Below, in pieces: positions 11,788 to 26,700 of a stretch of 64,000 nt of DNA. Positions within the stretch are counted from its first letter, which is position 1; each line of letters begins with the position of its first letter. The position numbers and the translations under genes were made by a program. The stretch comes from Sipunculus nudus (taxonomy: Eukaryota > Annelida > Sipuncula > Golfingiida > Sipunculidae). Location of the stretch: positions 63,144,370-63,208,369 of the forward strand of contig CM049307.1 in NCBI GenBank assembly GCA_026874595.1, written 5' to 3'. The notes beneath the pieces were generated by a model. It saw only the letters and a list, made by a program, of their open reading frames with translations. It made no database searches and had not been told where the DNA came from.

Positions 11788-14700
11788 CTGAAATAATAAA
11801 AAAATATGAATATTTATTTATTTTAAGATTGGAAAAGCGATGAATATAACCAGAGTTAACAAGTAACCATGGGTAATAATTCTGTCATATTTCAATCAGT
11901 CTGCTGACTAAAAACACTTTAAGGGTAAACCACCAGCTTGTAAAATTACAATTTACTTTCTACAGTTACACTGGTGCTCCACATTCATCATTCATAATAT
12001 TTAAAACTAGATGTGGTCAGACAATGGTCCTCAGAGGGCTCCGCATTTCTGCTAGTGCTAGACTAGTTTACATATGGGTGAAAAATTTAGTTAAATTTGA
12101 AAAATATGACAAACAGAAACAGGTTTTTACATGAGAGAAAAAATCCTACTGGATCAAATTATATTAAAGAAGATTTGTCTTAAATAATGTGCAATGGAAA
12201 ATCACCAAATGTAGTCTGTTAGCCATATTTGATTTTGAGCAAGTCTGTAATTTGAGAGGTCTGGAGCCGTAGGCACCAATGATCCCTGTGAAATTGGGAA
12301 AGCCACAGTAGGTTGTTGAGTTATTGCGTGTGAAAGAAAATCAGGGATTGGGCTGTGGCGGCCATATTGGAATTCCGACAAGTCTGTAATTCAATAGGTC
12401 TTGAGCCGTCATAGGTACCAATCATCCTTGTGGATTAGGGAAAGCTGCAGTATGTTGTAGTTGAGTTATTGCGTGCAAAAGAAAATCAGTGATTGGGCTG
12501 TGGCGGCCATATTGGAATTCAGACATGTCTGTAATTCGATAGGTCTGGAGCCCTCATAGGTACCAATCATCCCTGTGAATTTCGGAATGCTACAGTATGT
12601 TGTTGTTGAGTTATCACGCGCAAAAGAAGTGTCACTGACAGAAGGACGGATGGACGGACTGACACAGTGATCACTATAGGGCACCGCTTGTCAAGTGGGG
12701 CCCTAATTATTAGAAAAAAAACACAAATAACTGCAGTATATTGTGATGTCTTTGCTGGCAAGACGGTCTTGTGCATTTAGAAAATTCAGAATGGTAGCGT
12801 ATCAGTTGCCAGATCATAACCCATGTAGTTTCAGTTTTGCCTGATAGATGGCAGAAGCATACAACCTTCCACTGTTTGCTGGAATGAAGAGACAAGTGGA
12901 ATGGCATTACACAGACCTACAGTGAAGTAATTAAGCACTTACCCCTTCTGTTAGATCCAATAGTTCTGCCATCCTCTTTAGTGTCACCCTGGTGTAATAC
13001 TTGGCCATCACACGGATATTCTGCAACAAATGAATACTGTTTACTGCATTAGAGGAATGTGGATTCAATACCTGTGAAACATGGGGGAGGGGGGAATGAA
13101 TACTGTGTAATGATACAAGGTGCATTGATATATCCAAATCCAAAATCAAATATCCATATCATCAGATGTCCCTGTATCTGTATGTTGATAATTTGATCAG
13201 GCAAATGGAAAGCAGCCTTCTATTTTATCAAAGAGATTCAGCACCATATAAGATGTAAGAAGAATTATCAATGGTCAGAAGCAAGTTGAATGGCACCTGA
13301 TTGGCTAACTGACTGGAAATTATTTACAGTATATGAACAGGGGAGATCACTGGCTTGTAATCTATATTATAAATACACCTAATGTATAACATCTTGTGTA
13401 CTGTGTCCTGAGTGAAGTATAGTGATATGCATTATGTACTGCTAGCTACTAGTGTTGAGAACTGGTTGTAACTTGATCAAAGATTATTACTAACAACAGT
13501 AGATGTCTACTGACTGGTTATCAGAATTGGCATTAAGGAGTATTGAATTCTGAACATATAGTACCTGTACAATGTCTTAACTGTTACACAGTCCTAAAAG
13601 TTATTTAATATCAGTAATAATTCAAGCCTACATGTGTATACTGTAACCAGGTATATACAGTTGCACAGACTTTTCGAACATTTCCTAGCATAAACTGAAA
13701 GCACATATTTCATTATCACAAAGCGTGAGTTATGTACAAAAACCTGAAAGCACACATTTCATTATCACAAAGCCTAAGTTATGTACAAAACTTTGAAATC
13801 AATTATAACCTTGCAAGACAGACTGAATCATTTGTCCCACTGACTGACCAAAATTCCAGGAGTTTTCCAGGTTTTCTCCAGGTCTAATAGGAATTTTTCC
13901 AGTTCACAAATTAACAACAATAATAAATTATCTTACAGAATTAGAGGGAAGGTTTTGGCTATAGACATTCATAAACTTGAGATCTAAACTGGTACATGAT
14001 ATGGAATGCAAATGACGTGTGACTGTTTAGACTGGCAATGAGTAATGACAAAACATAATATGAATATGCAACAAGACCTCATGGTTGGCCGGCAAGCTGA
14101 AATGGTAATCCTTTGCACCTGCAGCCAGTTTCCCCAACAAGTTGGGCAACTGTTATAAACCTCTTGTACTGATCCTCTGGAACAATATCTATAGCAGCAA
14201 ACATGGATCTATGCCAAAATAACAGAATATTCCCAATGTATATTAAAAAAAACACCATTTTTCCAGGTTTTCAAAGACCTGGCAAAGACATTTATAATAT
14301 CAAAGAGTATTCCAGGTTTCCAGGTTGAATACGAACCCAGAAATTATAATCTACCAACAGTCTACCAGTAACTTTTACAGCCCTAATTAAGACGGATACT
14401 GTCCTTCTTCACAGGCACTAGCTGACTTACATGTTCTACAGCCCTGATCTTCAGGTCCTTCCACCTCTTCTGCCCCTCCTCTGTCTTCGGGTTAAACACG
14501 TCTGTTGCTGTCAGACCTGCTGACCCAGTCTTCAGATCATTCTCATACTTCTGACACAGCTCTCTCCAGCGGATGATTTCTGAGGTGGTAAACTCTTCCA
14601 GCAAAGCTCTGGTAGGAAAATCAAAATAATTCTTAGTTTTAAACCTGATTTTGTTTTACTTCTTTTGAATATGATAAAATCAAATTTATTCATTACTGAA

Positions 14701-17700
14701 GTGTGTTTTATTTCTTTTTCTATTATTATTATGATTTTATGATAACACGGGGAAATTTTAACAATTATATTCATGTACTGTTTTCTGTTTTTAATGAAGA
14801 AATAATTTTTATAATTAACCTTGTGTGAAGTGAGGGCTATTGTTAATCTCAACTGTGCAATTGGGCCAGTTTAAATATCAGAAAAATCACTGAATATAAT
14901 TAAATATGACAAAATGGTCAGAAATGTGACATCTGAACAATGACTAAATTTTTGCATAAATCAATGAGATGGGAATTTTTAGTATTTGACAGCACACTTA
15001 ACTAGGGGCCATAACTTGATAAAGCCATGTATGAAGCTTTTTGTTTTAATATATATCTTTGGTAGAGGTAACTGCCATGTAAATTTGTCACTTTTTATGG
15101 TTTGACAAAATGCAAAAGTGCAAAATTCTTATCACAAAGTTTCCCTGGTCCTCCTAAATTATACAAAATGAGCTGTAAGAATAAGTCTTTTCCTAAATAA
15201 ACACAGACAACCTTACTTGTACTTGGGTATATCTTCTAGCGTCTTCTCTCCCTTAATTCTGTGGAGGAGGTCTGACTGCTCATTGTCATAAGGGGCCAGA
15301 ATCACGTACAGCACAGCACACTTCAGAGCCTGTGAATGGAATACAATAAGGACATCAATACAACATGCATATTTTTTTTTTTATATTTATATGAATTTTA
15401 CTTTAAATCTCTAATATTATCTTCTTCAGCTGTATACTATTATACAAATTTTATAGTCATTTAAATGTTAAAATCACAGGTGAAATGTATGCTTGAGTGA
15501 GTGAGCATATGAGAAATACAGAGACGGTGTGTTGCAGACCACTCAAGTCCAATGAATGCTCTATCAGTTTACAGTACATTTGTACTATTTGGTGTTTTAT
15601 TCTTTCCCCAAATTCATTTAATGTCATTTGATACATATGGCTGCATCTCATGTATTGCAAGAATACTATGTTGCTCAATGTGTATCAAATTTTCATACTC
15701 CCCTCTCCCAATAACTTTTTAATGACCTATGACAGCTCAGCACTCTCTGGGTCATAGCACGTCAAAGTAAGCATTCACAGCAAAAAAGACCTCAGAATCT
15801 CTATAGCATGATGACACAGTTGACACTTGACCCCAGGTCTGCAAAGCAGTTATTACGAGTTGATATTTTGAGAACCACCACACACTGTCTGGGATGAAAT
15901 GCCTGTGAGCAGGTAGACTGACCATGTGTTTCTTCTCTTCATCTTCTTGTATTTTCTTGGTGTCGTACACCGCTCGATAATGTTTACAGATGGACAGGTA
16001 CAGGCCTTCCTGCTGGTCCAGCTGGATCATTAGGTTGTAGTACTTCAGTTTTAACTCCTGTCAAGAAAAATATTTACATCAAAATACATTTGACTGAAAA
16101 ATATTTCCTCTCTTATTTAAAGACTAAAAACCATTGGGCATTGTGTATGTAATTTGTGATAGTTTAGCTGTTCATTTCTAAGCACTTTTAAAATCTCATA
16201 AGACAACAATTAGTTATTCTGCATATGGCAATCTCCAAATTAAATCTGATAAAACCATAAAACAAAATTAACTGGGATAAAAAACTCTGAGAACAAAAAA
16301 TGTGGTACCAGTGGGCAATGTTTTTTTCTTTTTCTTTCTTTACAAGATGAGATATAATACTTGGAATTTTTCTACTTGCCTAGAAAATCTGCTTCAGTTC
16401 TTGAAATGGTGTAAATGCTCAACACAGAATTTAGTCCATTTTCCATACCTTTCAGAATTCATTTAGGGAACTGTGCCATTACATAAAATAGCAACATTTT
16501 GAAGGATTTGGTCTTTATTTGCCATACAAATTTTGATCTATAAGAAATGAAAGCAGTGAATCCATGGAACAATGATTTTTTTTATATGGCATTAATATAT
16601 TTGATAACCTGTCATTTTCTAGGTGCGTCTTTACAGTATGACTTCCCTAAAGTGCCTGCACATCTTTACACAAGGTTCCTGCAACTCTTGGCAAAGCAAA
16701 TTTAAGACCTTTTTAAGACTAGCTGACAGAAAATTTAAGACCCTTTTAGACATAAAATTCTTAACTGGCCCTAACATGCTTTAAAACTACTGAAGATCTA
16801 CGAATATCTTTCTTTGACAAATATCCACGGCAACTTCTGCAAAACAAGCTTACCTTCGATCACCGAAATGTTTGTGCAGATTCATTATATCAGGATGGAT
16901 AAAATCAAATTTAAGACCTTTTTAAGACCTTTGTCAGGACTCCTGGCATTTTTAAGACCTTTTCAAGACCTTAAAAAAGCAAAATAAAAAATAAGACTTT
17001 TAAAATTACAATCAAGCTCACATGAGAATCCTCATCCTCAAAGAATTTAGTGTTGATTTTTTTGCTGATGATCTGCGTGCGGATGTAGTCCTTCTTGGCA
17101 AGACAAAGTCGCATCTGTTCCAGGATAAACTCAACCTTCTCCTTCTTCTCCATGGACCCAAATGTCTCCACCTGTTCAAAAGTGGTATATATCACTGATG
17201 ATACCCTGTACTGACCCAAGGCCTGATACTGATATTAAAGCTAAGATACACACATTGACAATGTTAAAAGCATATTGCTAGCATTATTAATTGAAGCAAT
17301 CAAGCAAGCACAAACAAGGGTATGATGATTGAAATTTGTCTGTAACTGTGAGCAATTCCATGCAATGACTGATACTTTCCCAGTACTTAAAAAATTTATA
17401 TTACTACAGAGCTTTTTTTCAGTGTGGTATGAATTCTAGCATTTCTTTTGGTCAACCAGTAAATTGATCTCCTGGTACTACATATATTTTGCAGTGTCAC
17501 ATGTACGAAAAGAAATATTAACCAAATTTCATAGCAATAGCACCAAATATACGTGGATATCCTTTTCTAAAAGCTGACTGAGACAATTAAATGAGTACTA
17601 ATGATTTATGATTTGTGTCCCTTTACTTCAGGTTAACATTATTTATTGTTTAATAAAGAAGAAATAAAACACATTTAATCTGTGCAAAGCAATTTCAGTA

Positions 17701-20700
17701 CCAATTTGACTACCACATTCTACAATAATGATAAGCCAGTCTGGACAATGGACACTGTGAGATATAAGTAATAACAGTTCTATGTTTTACCTGTAATTCT
17801 TGGAGGATGGTCGCAGCCTCAGCAATATTTCCTTGATCTTCTCTGATCATGGCCAAAGTCATAGTTAACCTGGCTCTCTCAATTTCAACATAAATCTGAA
17901 AAAATAAGAACAAAGACCGTTTTACAGCATGTTTTTGTGTGCACTATTTAGATTTTAAAAATCCCTTCAAAGTTATTGGCCAATTTATTTATCTGTTATG
18001 GTGTGCTGATCCTACTGATGCTGAATATAATTTTGGAAAACCATTTTCAAAAAGATACCAGACTCAATCTGCAATTACCAAGTAAAGTTGTTGTACCATA
18101 AAAAGAAAGGATGTGGGGCAAAAATACATGAAACAAGGTCAGCATACACCTCCCATCATGGCCATGATAACAAATTACTTCTTAGGTAGATGTTCCACCA
18201 GATTCTCATAGGAAGCCCCATGATTGTTCATTATTAAATTATTAAGTTTATTATATTAACAACTGAACAGAAGCTTAAATGACAGCCTTCATCAGCGCAC
18301 CTGTGGTGAATGTTCTTAATTATTATCTCAAAGGTAAGTAACACGGCATGGTCAGATGGAAAGATATATGTCAGACACTATGTCATCAGTAGTACATTGA
18401 CATAGTAGTCAACATTTACATTCAATGTATAACATTTACACATACCTTGCCAGCAGTGACAGTGCGCAGTGTGTCAATGAGTTTAAGCTTGGTCTCCAGG
18501 TTTGGTGTTTTCTCTACATAGCTGCAGGCCTCTTGTACCATCTTTGCCACCGCCTGGAGAAAAAAGGCAGTTTGAGTCCACATGAATGCTCAGATACAAT
18601 GAACATGAAAAAAAAAGAAAATCAAGTATGGGAAAATCACAAAATAAAGCAACCATACTCATAAAAGAACAGAATATACTCAAATCCCTGATAATTTATC
18701 AGCCTGATACTAAGCTAATATTTCTTTGCATAATCAACAGAATTGGCCTGTCAGTCCATCCAGGCATCCGCTCTTCCATTTGTATTGTAAATGTCTGTTC
18801 TCTATCAATCCATACAATCATGTATATTAAACTAATTACGACTCATTGAACGGATACAAATTCCGTCTCCACCGGGTCCATTCCATTACAAAAAGAGCAC
18901 CAAAAGCATCCAAGTCTGGTGATGCCTGGCCTAACTAAATATGCACTGATCAAACTTCTTGAAATATTTATTGGTTAATTTTTATAGTGAGTTTCATGAA
19001 AACTTATAAAATCCCTGGTTTTGCAGTGAAACCAAAGGTTAATGGATAGACAAACATATAGCTAAATAAACACACACTGCCCATACCATAATATGACCCA
19101 TCAACAAGACGGACATAGAAAAACTGACAGGAGTGATTTTTGAGGAAACAGTTGCATATAACAGTGCAATAATAATTCTAGATATATGTTCCTTATAATT
19201 GCACAGAGACCCCATGCAAGAGGACCAAATGGACTTATCATTTACTGATAATTCCAACAAGAATAGACTTGATAACTAATGGCTCTGACAAGGACCATTA
19301 TGACTGCTGACAGGATTCAACAAGAATCATTTTATTAAGTAAATAAAATCTTCATGAACTTGCACAACAAAAAGAATTGACAGAAAAAGGTTTGATATTA
19401 TTTGTAAACTGTAACACATTGAAAACATTATATTACAAAATCACACAGGGAGGAATTGATAAGATTATGAATCTGTTGGCTAGGGTTTGTGGGCTTCAAA
19501 ATCTGCTGCCAAAAATGCACCAGGGCTTCTAAATACAGCAGCGGTGCAGGTAAAAATGTTGTGAAGAGGTAATGTAGTCTGTTCATATATGTTAGATGTT
19601 ATTGTTTCAAGGCAAATTACATAAACATGGGTATTTTTGTGGTAAGGACATTTTTGGAAAAAGTAATATTTTGTAAGCATATGCATGTGAAATGTAAACA
19701 GCAGACGTTTCCTTGAAAATTAATAATTTTTTTTATTTTTGAATTTGACAACTGAGACAAGTAGTCCCAGCTATCCCACACTGCCTGACAGGAAGTGGTT
19801 CCTTTTGAGAAGAAACATCATCTGGCAGAAAGGTGATTACAGTATCTATTATGGGAGTCTATCAGGATATTTCAAGGCAAACTGGGTGCAGTAATTCTTT
19901 TTGTTGGCTTCATGAAGACAATAAAGGATTTTTTTATTATTGCTCAATCTGAACTATACTGCTGCATAGGTTCCAAATATTTACACAAATGTTACAGAAT
20001 ATTTTCACAAAATGTTACTGATTTATCAATAGCCATGTTCTAATAATTCATATTAACATTCAGGTAGCCAGCCCTCATTTCACAGAAAATTTCTAGCTGA
20101 ACCCTGACTGACAATCAATAGGCATTACTTTCTAGACAACCAGCCCTGGTAACATATATGATGATCAAGGAACATGCAAGTCTTGCAGATGGACAATACA
20201 GTCTGGTCAGTCAGTGGACTGGCTTATTCTGTTTCAACTCACTTGTTTCATCTGGCCACGCCTCTTGGTCAGCAAAATGATGTTTTCATTAAGAAGATCC
20301 CATCTTTTCTGTTCATAACACATCTTGACTATACACACCAGAATACGCCCTGTGGAATGTGTATCTGCTGCCTGCCAAAAAGCAAAGCTGAGACATTTTA
20401 TACTGCAATCAAACTTTTACTTATGTTTTCCTTTTAATCTGGATATTTTAGAACTTCCATATATGCTGAAATTGGAAAACTGAATTTAAGTGTAACATTT
20501 TAACAATGAGTAAAACCTTGAGGTCATACTGACCAACAGGAAAACTTTCAAACATATTAGACCTTCAATGAAAAAGGGATTCATTTATTCTTAATAAAAC
20601 TTAATTTTACCAGAATAACTATGGCACATGACAGGTATTTGACTTCAGGAAGTCTGCATATTTTAAAGAACTGCAATTACTGCATTGTCAATATAAATGC

Positions 20701-23700
20701 AATAGTATCTGGAAGAAACAATATGGTTTTGCTTGAGTGCTTTTCAAGTTTTAGGTTTTCTATCTAAAGATTTTTTTAATAAAGCATTGTCTCATATCAC
20801 TGGTCAGTAAAATAACCAATTTTACATCACTTACAGTTCTGGTCTGTTTCTCTAGAGCAAGCAGAACATCTATGGCCTCAGTCAACTTCCCTCCCTAAAA
20901 AAGAAACAACAACCATGAAATTATGAACAATAAACACTGGGGTACCCCAGGGATCAATCCTGGGTCCTCTATTGTACTTAATATATATGAATGACATACA
21001 TCAATGCAGCAACTATTTTAATTTCACACTATACGATGACGAAACAACATTATTTAACCCCTTGGCAAGTTACAACAAACTAAAAGACCAACACATCATC
21101 AACAAAGAATTAAATAAAGTACATAACTGGTTAAATGCTAATAAACTCTCATTAAATGTACAAAAAACAAAATTTATGATCTTTCATACTAAACATAAAA
21201 CTCTAAAAGATGGAAGCCCTGATCTCAAAATTGATAAAACACCAATAGAAAGGGTATCAGATTTCAATTTCTTGGGTATAACAACTAGAATACGGGTAGT
21301 CGACAAGCGACTACTTGTATCCGCCTAAATCAGAGTGGAACGGGTGAAGTGTTGCATATTAGCATGGATATTTTATCCCATGGCAGACAAACAGATGGGA
21401 GCTGTGCAAACATGGCTGCAGGTGGCGCCACCAGTTTTGCGTATGATAAAGAGCTATGTGAGATTTATACACATGCAAAATTTTGGCCCAATCGGTCAAA
21501 CGGTTCCCTAGATATGAGCTTGGATGTCGCAGCGTAAACTTGATTGTAGGTGGCGCCACCTGTCATAAAATCAGAAAAGCTATCCAGGATGTATAAGCAT
21601 GCCAAATTTCAGGTGAATTAGTCAAACCACTGCAGAAATATGAGTGATTTTAACCCAAGGCAGACGAACAGATGGACACTGTGCAAACATGGTTGCAGGT
21701 GGTGCCACCATTTTCGGTGTATGTTATAAAGCTCTCCAAGGGCTACATTTGTGCAAAAAAATTTTCCTGATCGGTCAACAGTTCCTGAGATATGAGCTTG
21801 GATGTCTGCAGCGTAAACGTGAATGTAGGTGGCGCCACCTGTCATAAAATCAGAAAAGCTATCCAGGATGTATACGCATGCTAAATTTCAGGTGAATTAG
21901 TCAAGTCACTGCAGAGATATGAGTGATTTTAACCCAAGGCAGACAAACAGATGGACACTGTGCAAACATGGTTGCAGGTAGCGCCACCATTTTTGGTGTA
22001 TGTTATAAAGCTCTCCAAGGGCTACATTTGTGCAAAAGAATTTTCCTGATCGGTCAAACGGTTCCTGAGATATGACTTTTGATGTCTGCAGCGTAAACGT
22101 GAATGTAGGTGGCGCCACCTGTCATAAAATCAGAAAAGCTATCCAGGATGTATACGCATGCCCAATTTCAGGTGAATTAGTCAAGTCACTGCAGAGATAT
22201 GAGTGATTTTAACCCAAGGCAGACGAACAGATGGACACTGTGCAAACATGGTTGCAGGTGGCGCCACCATTTTTGGTGTATGTAATAAAGCTCTCCGAGG
22301 GCTACATTTGTGCAAAAAAATTTTCCTGATCGGTCAAACGGTTCCCGAGATATGTGGGTTTATGTGTGGAAACAGACGCACAAACGGACGCAGAGCGCAA
22401 AGGAAAGGTCAGAGGTCAAAACAAAATCGGGGCGCAGCAGTTCACATGTGACCCGAACATAATCCCGGGTTTCGGAAAATTCCGCCCAGCGGTTACGGAG
22501 GAGTTCTCCGGACACCTACGCGGCGGCGGCGGCGGCGGCGGCGACCAGCTGAAAACATAGTATCCGCAAAACTCTGTTTTGGCGGATACAATAAATGAAC
22601 ACATGAAATGGCAGACACACACAAACAAAATTGCATCAAAAATTTCAAAATACATAGGAGTACTAAATAAATTAAAACAATACCTACCAATACACATACT
22701 TAAAACCATATATGATACACTTATTCTGTCCCAATTAAATTACGGAATCCTAATATGGGGTTCTGACACAAATAGATTAGAAAAATTACAAAAAAAAGCC
22801 TTAAGAATAATTACAAATAACAACTACAATGCACACACAGAACCAATCTTTAAATCATCAAAAACCCTAAAAATCAAGGATATTTTCAAATTAAACATAA
22901 TAAAATTTTATTATAATTATTGTCATGCAGCACTTCCAAAATTCTTCCTAACGTTTAATATATCGACAAGAAACATGACGCACAGACACAACACAAGACA
23001 CAAAGACACCCTAGCTACAAATAAAACAAGAACCAAAATAGCAGACAATAGTCTGAGGAACAAAATACCAAAAGTCATAAATGAAACTGACCATAACATT
23101 GCTGATAAAATCTACACCCACAGCCTCCAAGGATTAATTAATTACACCAAACAACATTTTATAAATACATACAAAGAAAAATGCACACAAACAAACTGCT
23201 ACATCTGTAACAAAAATTAGAATTTTTCGTTGTTTTTCCTTTCCTCCATTAACAAACAAACATATAAATACCCATTAATTCTTTCAATCTCCTTCACTAT
23301 TTTTGTAAACAATTATTATCATCTAATTGTAAATGTATCAAACATGTTCAATCATCCATATTTATATAGTTATATATACTTTCTTATACCAAATGTTTGC
23401 AGGTGGCTGTTGTGTCAGCGGAAAAAAAATCCTTACAACAGTCTCCTGACATAGTAAAAACGAAAATATAAACAATTGAATATACAATATATGGATATGT
23501 ACAATTTTATGTCGAATAAACTTCTTCTTCTTCTTCTACCTGGTAACTAAATTCTACTCTTGTTATAAATGAAGATTATGAGGCATCCATCCAATAAACT
23601 TCTATCATGTATTACACCAGAACCTGCCATGAGGGGACACCAGGATGAGCGAACACCTTCGATGTACGGACACTAAGCCAATGTCCCGACCCATTTCCCT

Positions 23701-26700
23701 TTAAAATTGACCTGTCATGAGCGGACACCTGCTAAATGCGGACAGGGACAGTCCTGTTTGGCCAAAAATCCTGTCATAAACGGACACCTGATTCCGATTT
23801 ATCAACAGCCACCAGTTACGCTGCGTGGGTGTATCCGCTGAGCAGCTCTGCCGAACGCTTCCTGCACGCTGTGAACAGCTCGTATATAGATACATTCATA
23901 GATATTATGTTAATCGCAGGAATTCCGTATCACATGACTGACTCGACCAATGAGCATCAACATTAGTTGACACAAGTCTTTTTCTGTCATATAAGCATGG
24001 CTGACGAGTGGCTTGCGCCAACAAACTTGAGGCACTATTTCAAGGTTGCAAAATAATAACGATAGCATATTTGATGATTGTAACTCTAACTGTTGCAAAA
24101 GACGTCAAAATGTTGATTAACAAGAACAATTTGGCCTGCGCAATAATCCAAATATGATTGCAGGGGCACCTGCAGGTGACAACAACCGAACGCTCCCAAA
24201 TACCCCGCCATAATGAATGTCGCCTCATTTGAGGCCCAGTCATGGCAATGTAAATCTGAGAAAATCGTAGCTGAATTTGATGCATCCAGCCATAATCTCA
24301 ATGTCAGGATAAAAGTTTCATGTTGAAAATTATTTCAATCCAAATATTGAGGTCTAAGTCGATGTATTTGAGTTGATTTCAGCGGACCAAACCACCGTAC
24401 ATAGTTCAAATTTTATTGCGAGTAGCACCGCCTGGCAACAGCTAATGAAGGCCACTGAACGCTCTTGATCAGCCCAGCATTTCTGTCATACTGAATGTCC
24501 GCCTGATGTGAAGACGAGTCACAGCAATGTTAATCTGAATAAATCATTGCTAAATTTGAGGCATCCAGTCATAATTTCAATGTTGGGATAAAATACTGAT
24601 GTGGAAAATTGATATCAATCCAATATTGAGTTCGGGGTGTCTGAATTTGAATGATTTCCAATGGACTGTACATAAAGGACATGAGATATAACTCATTTTG
24701 ACAGACATAAATGTACTCTTCAGCGCCGTGGATAGAACATTGCATAAATTTAATTGTTCATTAGAAATTGAAATTAATGCAATATCTTAATGACACCCTT
24801 ATCTTTCATTCCGAATATTCTCCTGTCATGCAAGTTTGGCTAGACCAGAGGTTTGCGGGATGACTTTTATTTATTTATTCAGAAAAACCATTTATTTATT
24901 CAGAAACAATATGTGATTAAGAAATATATAGATATATTTCATTGAATAAAAATTTGTTTTTTAAAGTTAATTTAATAAAAAGTAATTATTTCTTTAAAAT
25001 TGTACTCATGATCCACCATTATTTAATTTTGTATTAATATACCAGCTCTTGAAAGACTTTTAATTATGACATAAAAAAATCTGCTTTCCTGTGTTAGATG
25101 TCCATATAAATATTTTTCATTTTATTTTTATATATAGGTATTTGATTCTTCTGTTTTAATTTTTGAATGAATCTCCATACAGTTCTGCTGTACTCATGGA
25201 ATTTTTCACTTGTAGGCATATGCAGGAGCTGGGACAACTCAAGAGTGAGTGAAAAGTAAGGGAGAAAAATATGAAGAGAGTAGGTCCCTGTTTGTCTAGA
25301 ACACCCTACACAGTGCGGTGTCCGCCCGGCTATCCGCTTCCCAGTTATCCGCTTCCCAAATATCTGCTCACCAAATATCCGCGTGCCCAGATATCCGTGT
25401 CGGTCGAAAACGGTCGAAAATAACCCAGCACGCTTCATATATGGATAAACATGATGAAGGAAGACATCAAGGAACATTTTAATACAGGAGCTACCGGATT
25501 TTGAAGCATTTTTGACCAGATCGCGACATCGCTTTCGAGGCTGGTGTCCTGAATTGGGTCAACGGATTACCGCACGTGTGCGATCACTGAACCGCGACGC
25601 TCCAAGCGAACTTGTACGTGTGAGCCCACCCCGGCCTTAGTTAAAATTAGTGTTTTAAAATCATTGTTTTATTAAATTATTATTAATATACACGTTTTTG
25701 TGTCAGCTTTATATACATTCTTGCAGGTTTTTTATTAAGTTACCTCGAGCGATTGTTTTTGCATCATTCATGACACATATATGTTGACGGACGGACAAAA
25801 AATCTGATTTTAAATTTGTTGACATAAAGGTGATTATAGGAGATAATACATATTCCTTAACAATATTTTTTTACCTTAGAATGTTAGCTTGCATGTTTTC
25901 ATCACGTTAACCTGGGGAAACCCCGCTTCCTTGATATAATTAAGCAGATTCGTGCATTCGAAAACCGCTCCGCCGCAAAAGGGTTCTCTTTAAGTGTAAT
26001 ACAAACATTGATCATGTAACCTTGATTTAATCATTTAGGCAATCACACACGTAATTATATAAACAAACATTATAACATCTGCATTCTCTCTCTCTCTCTC
26101 TCGTCAAATATATATAATCGGACATAAAGTTATTAAATGAGACAAGTCCGGGGTCCATTATAATTAACTTAACTCTCTTTCCGTCTCTTTCATTCTATTT
26201 CTCATTCTCTCTCCTTCTCTGTTTCATTTATCCATTCATTCATTCATTCATTCTTTCTTTCTCGCTAAATATATCGTTATCATACAAAATAAAGTTATTA
26301 AATGAGACAAGTCTGTGAATCATGTAAATTAAATTATCCCCCCCCCTCTCTCTCTCTCTCCCTCTCATTCTTTCTATTATTCTTTCTTTCTATCTCTCTC
26401 ATTAATTCATTCATTAATTCATTCTTCCAATCTTTCTTTCTGTCATTCATGCTTAATATATCGTTATCATAAAAAATAATGTTATTAAATGAGACAAGTC
26501 TGTGAATCATGTAAATTAAATTATCCCCCCCCCCCTCTCTCTCATTCTTTCTATTATTCTTTCTTTCTCTCTCTCATTAATTCATTCATTTAATTATTCT
26601 TCCAAACTTTCTTTCTGTCTTTCTCGCTAAATACATCGTTATCATACAAAATAAAGTTATTATATGAGACAAGTCTGTGAATCATGAAAATTAAATTATT

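Larger units (their letters stand above)
20930..23535 (+). mobile_element. 5'-truncated non-LTR retrotransposon (LINE), interrupted by a CTAG-1 element, in PSMD12 intron 1
   Basis: The element lies antisense to PSMD12. Part 1 (20930-21284) starts abruptly in the reverse transcriptase palm. Part 2 (22590-23220) is the C-terminal domain of the same ORF. A non-coding 3' tail follows, with AATAAA and (CTT)n at about 23515-23535. The 5' truncation is typical of target-primed insertion. Removing 21285-22589 plus one AA restores one frame across the junction ([11 protein letters not shown]). Clade not resolved; CR1/L2/jockey-like by palm and tail. Confidence 0.85.

Noticed and set aside
14532-14852. 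106-residue minus-strand ORF overlapping PSMD12 exon 9
   Set aside because: It is in a different frame from the conserved exon and runs into AT-rich intron; a shadow of the real exon.
21285-22589. Classical Helitron (insertion between A and T, TC start)
   Set aside because: An A^T excision leaves 4 extra bases and breaks the LINE frame, whereas the TT-flanked ends restore it.
22354-22709. Overlapping ORFs with poly-Gly, poly-Arg or poly-Pro runs
   Set aside because: Translations of the (GCC)n patch of CTAG-1 copy A in different frames.
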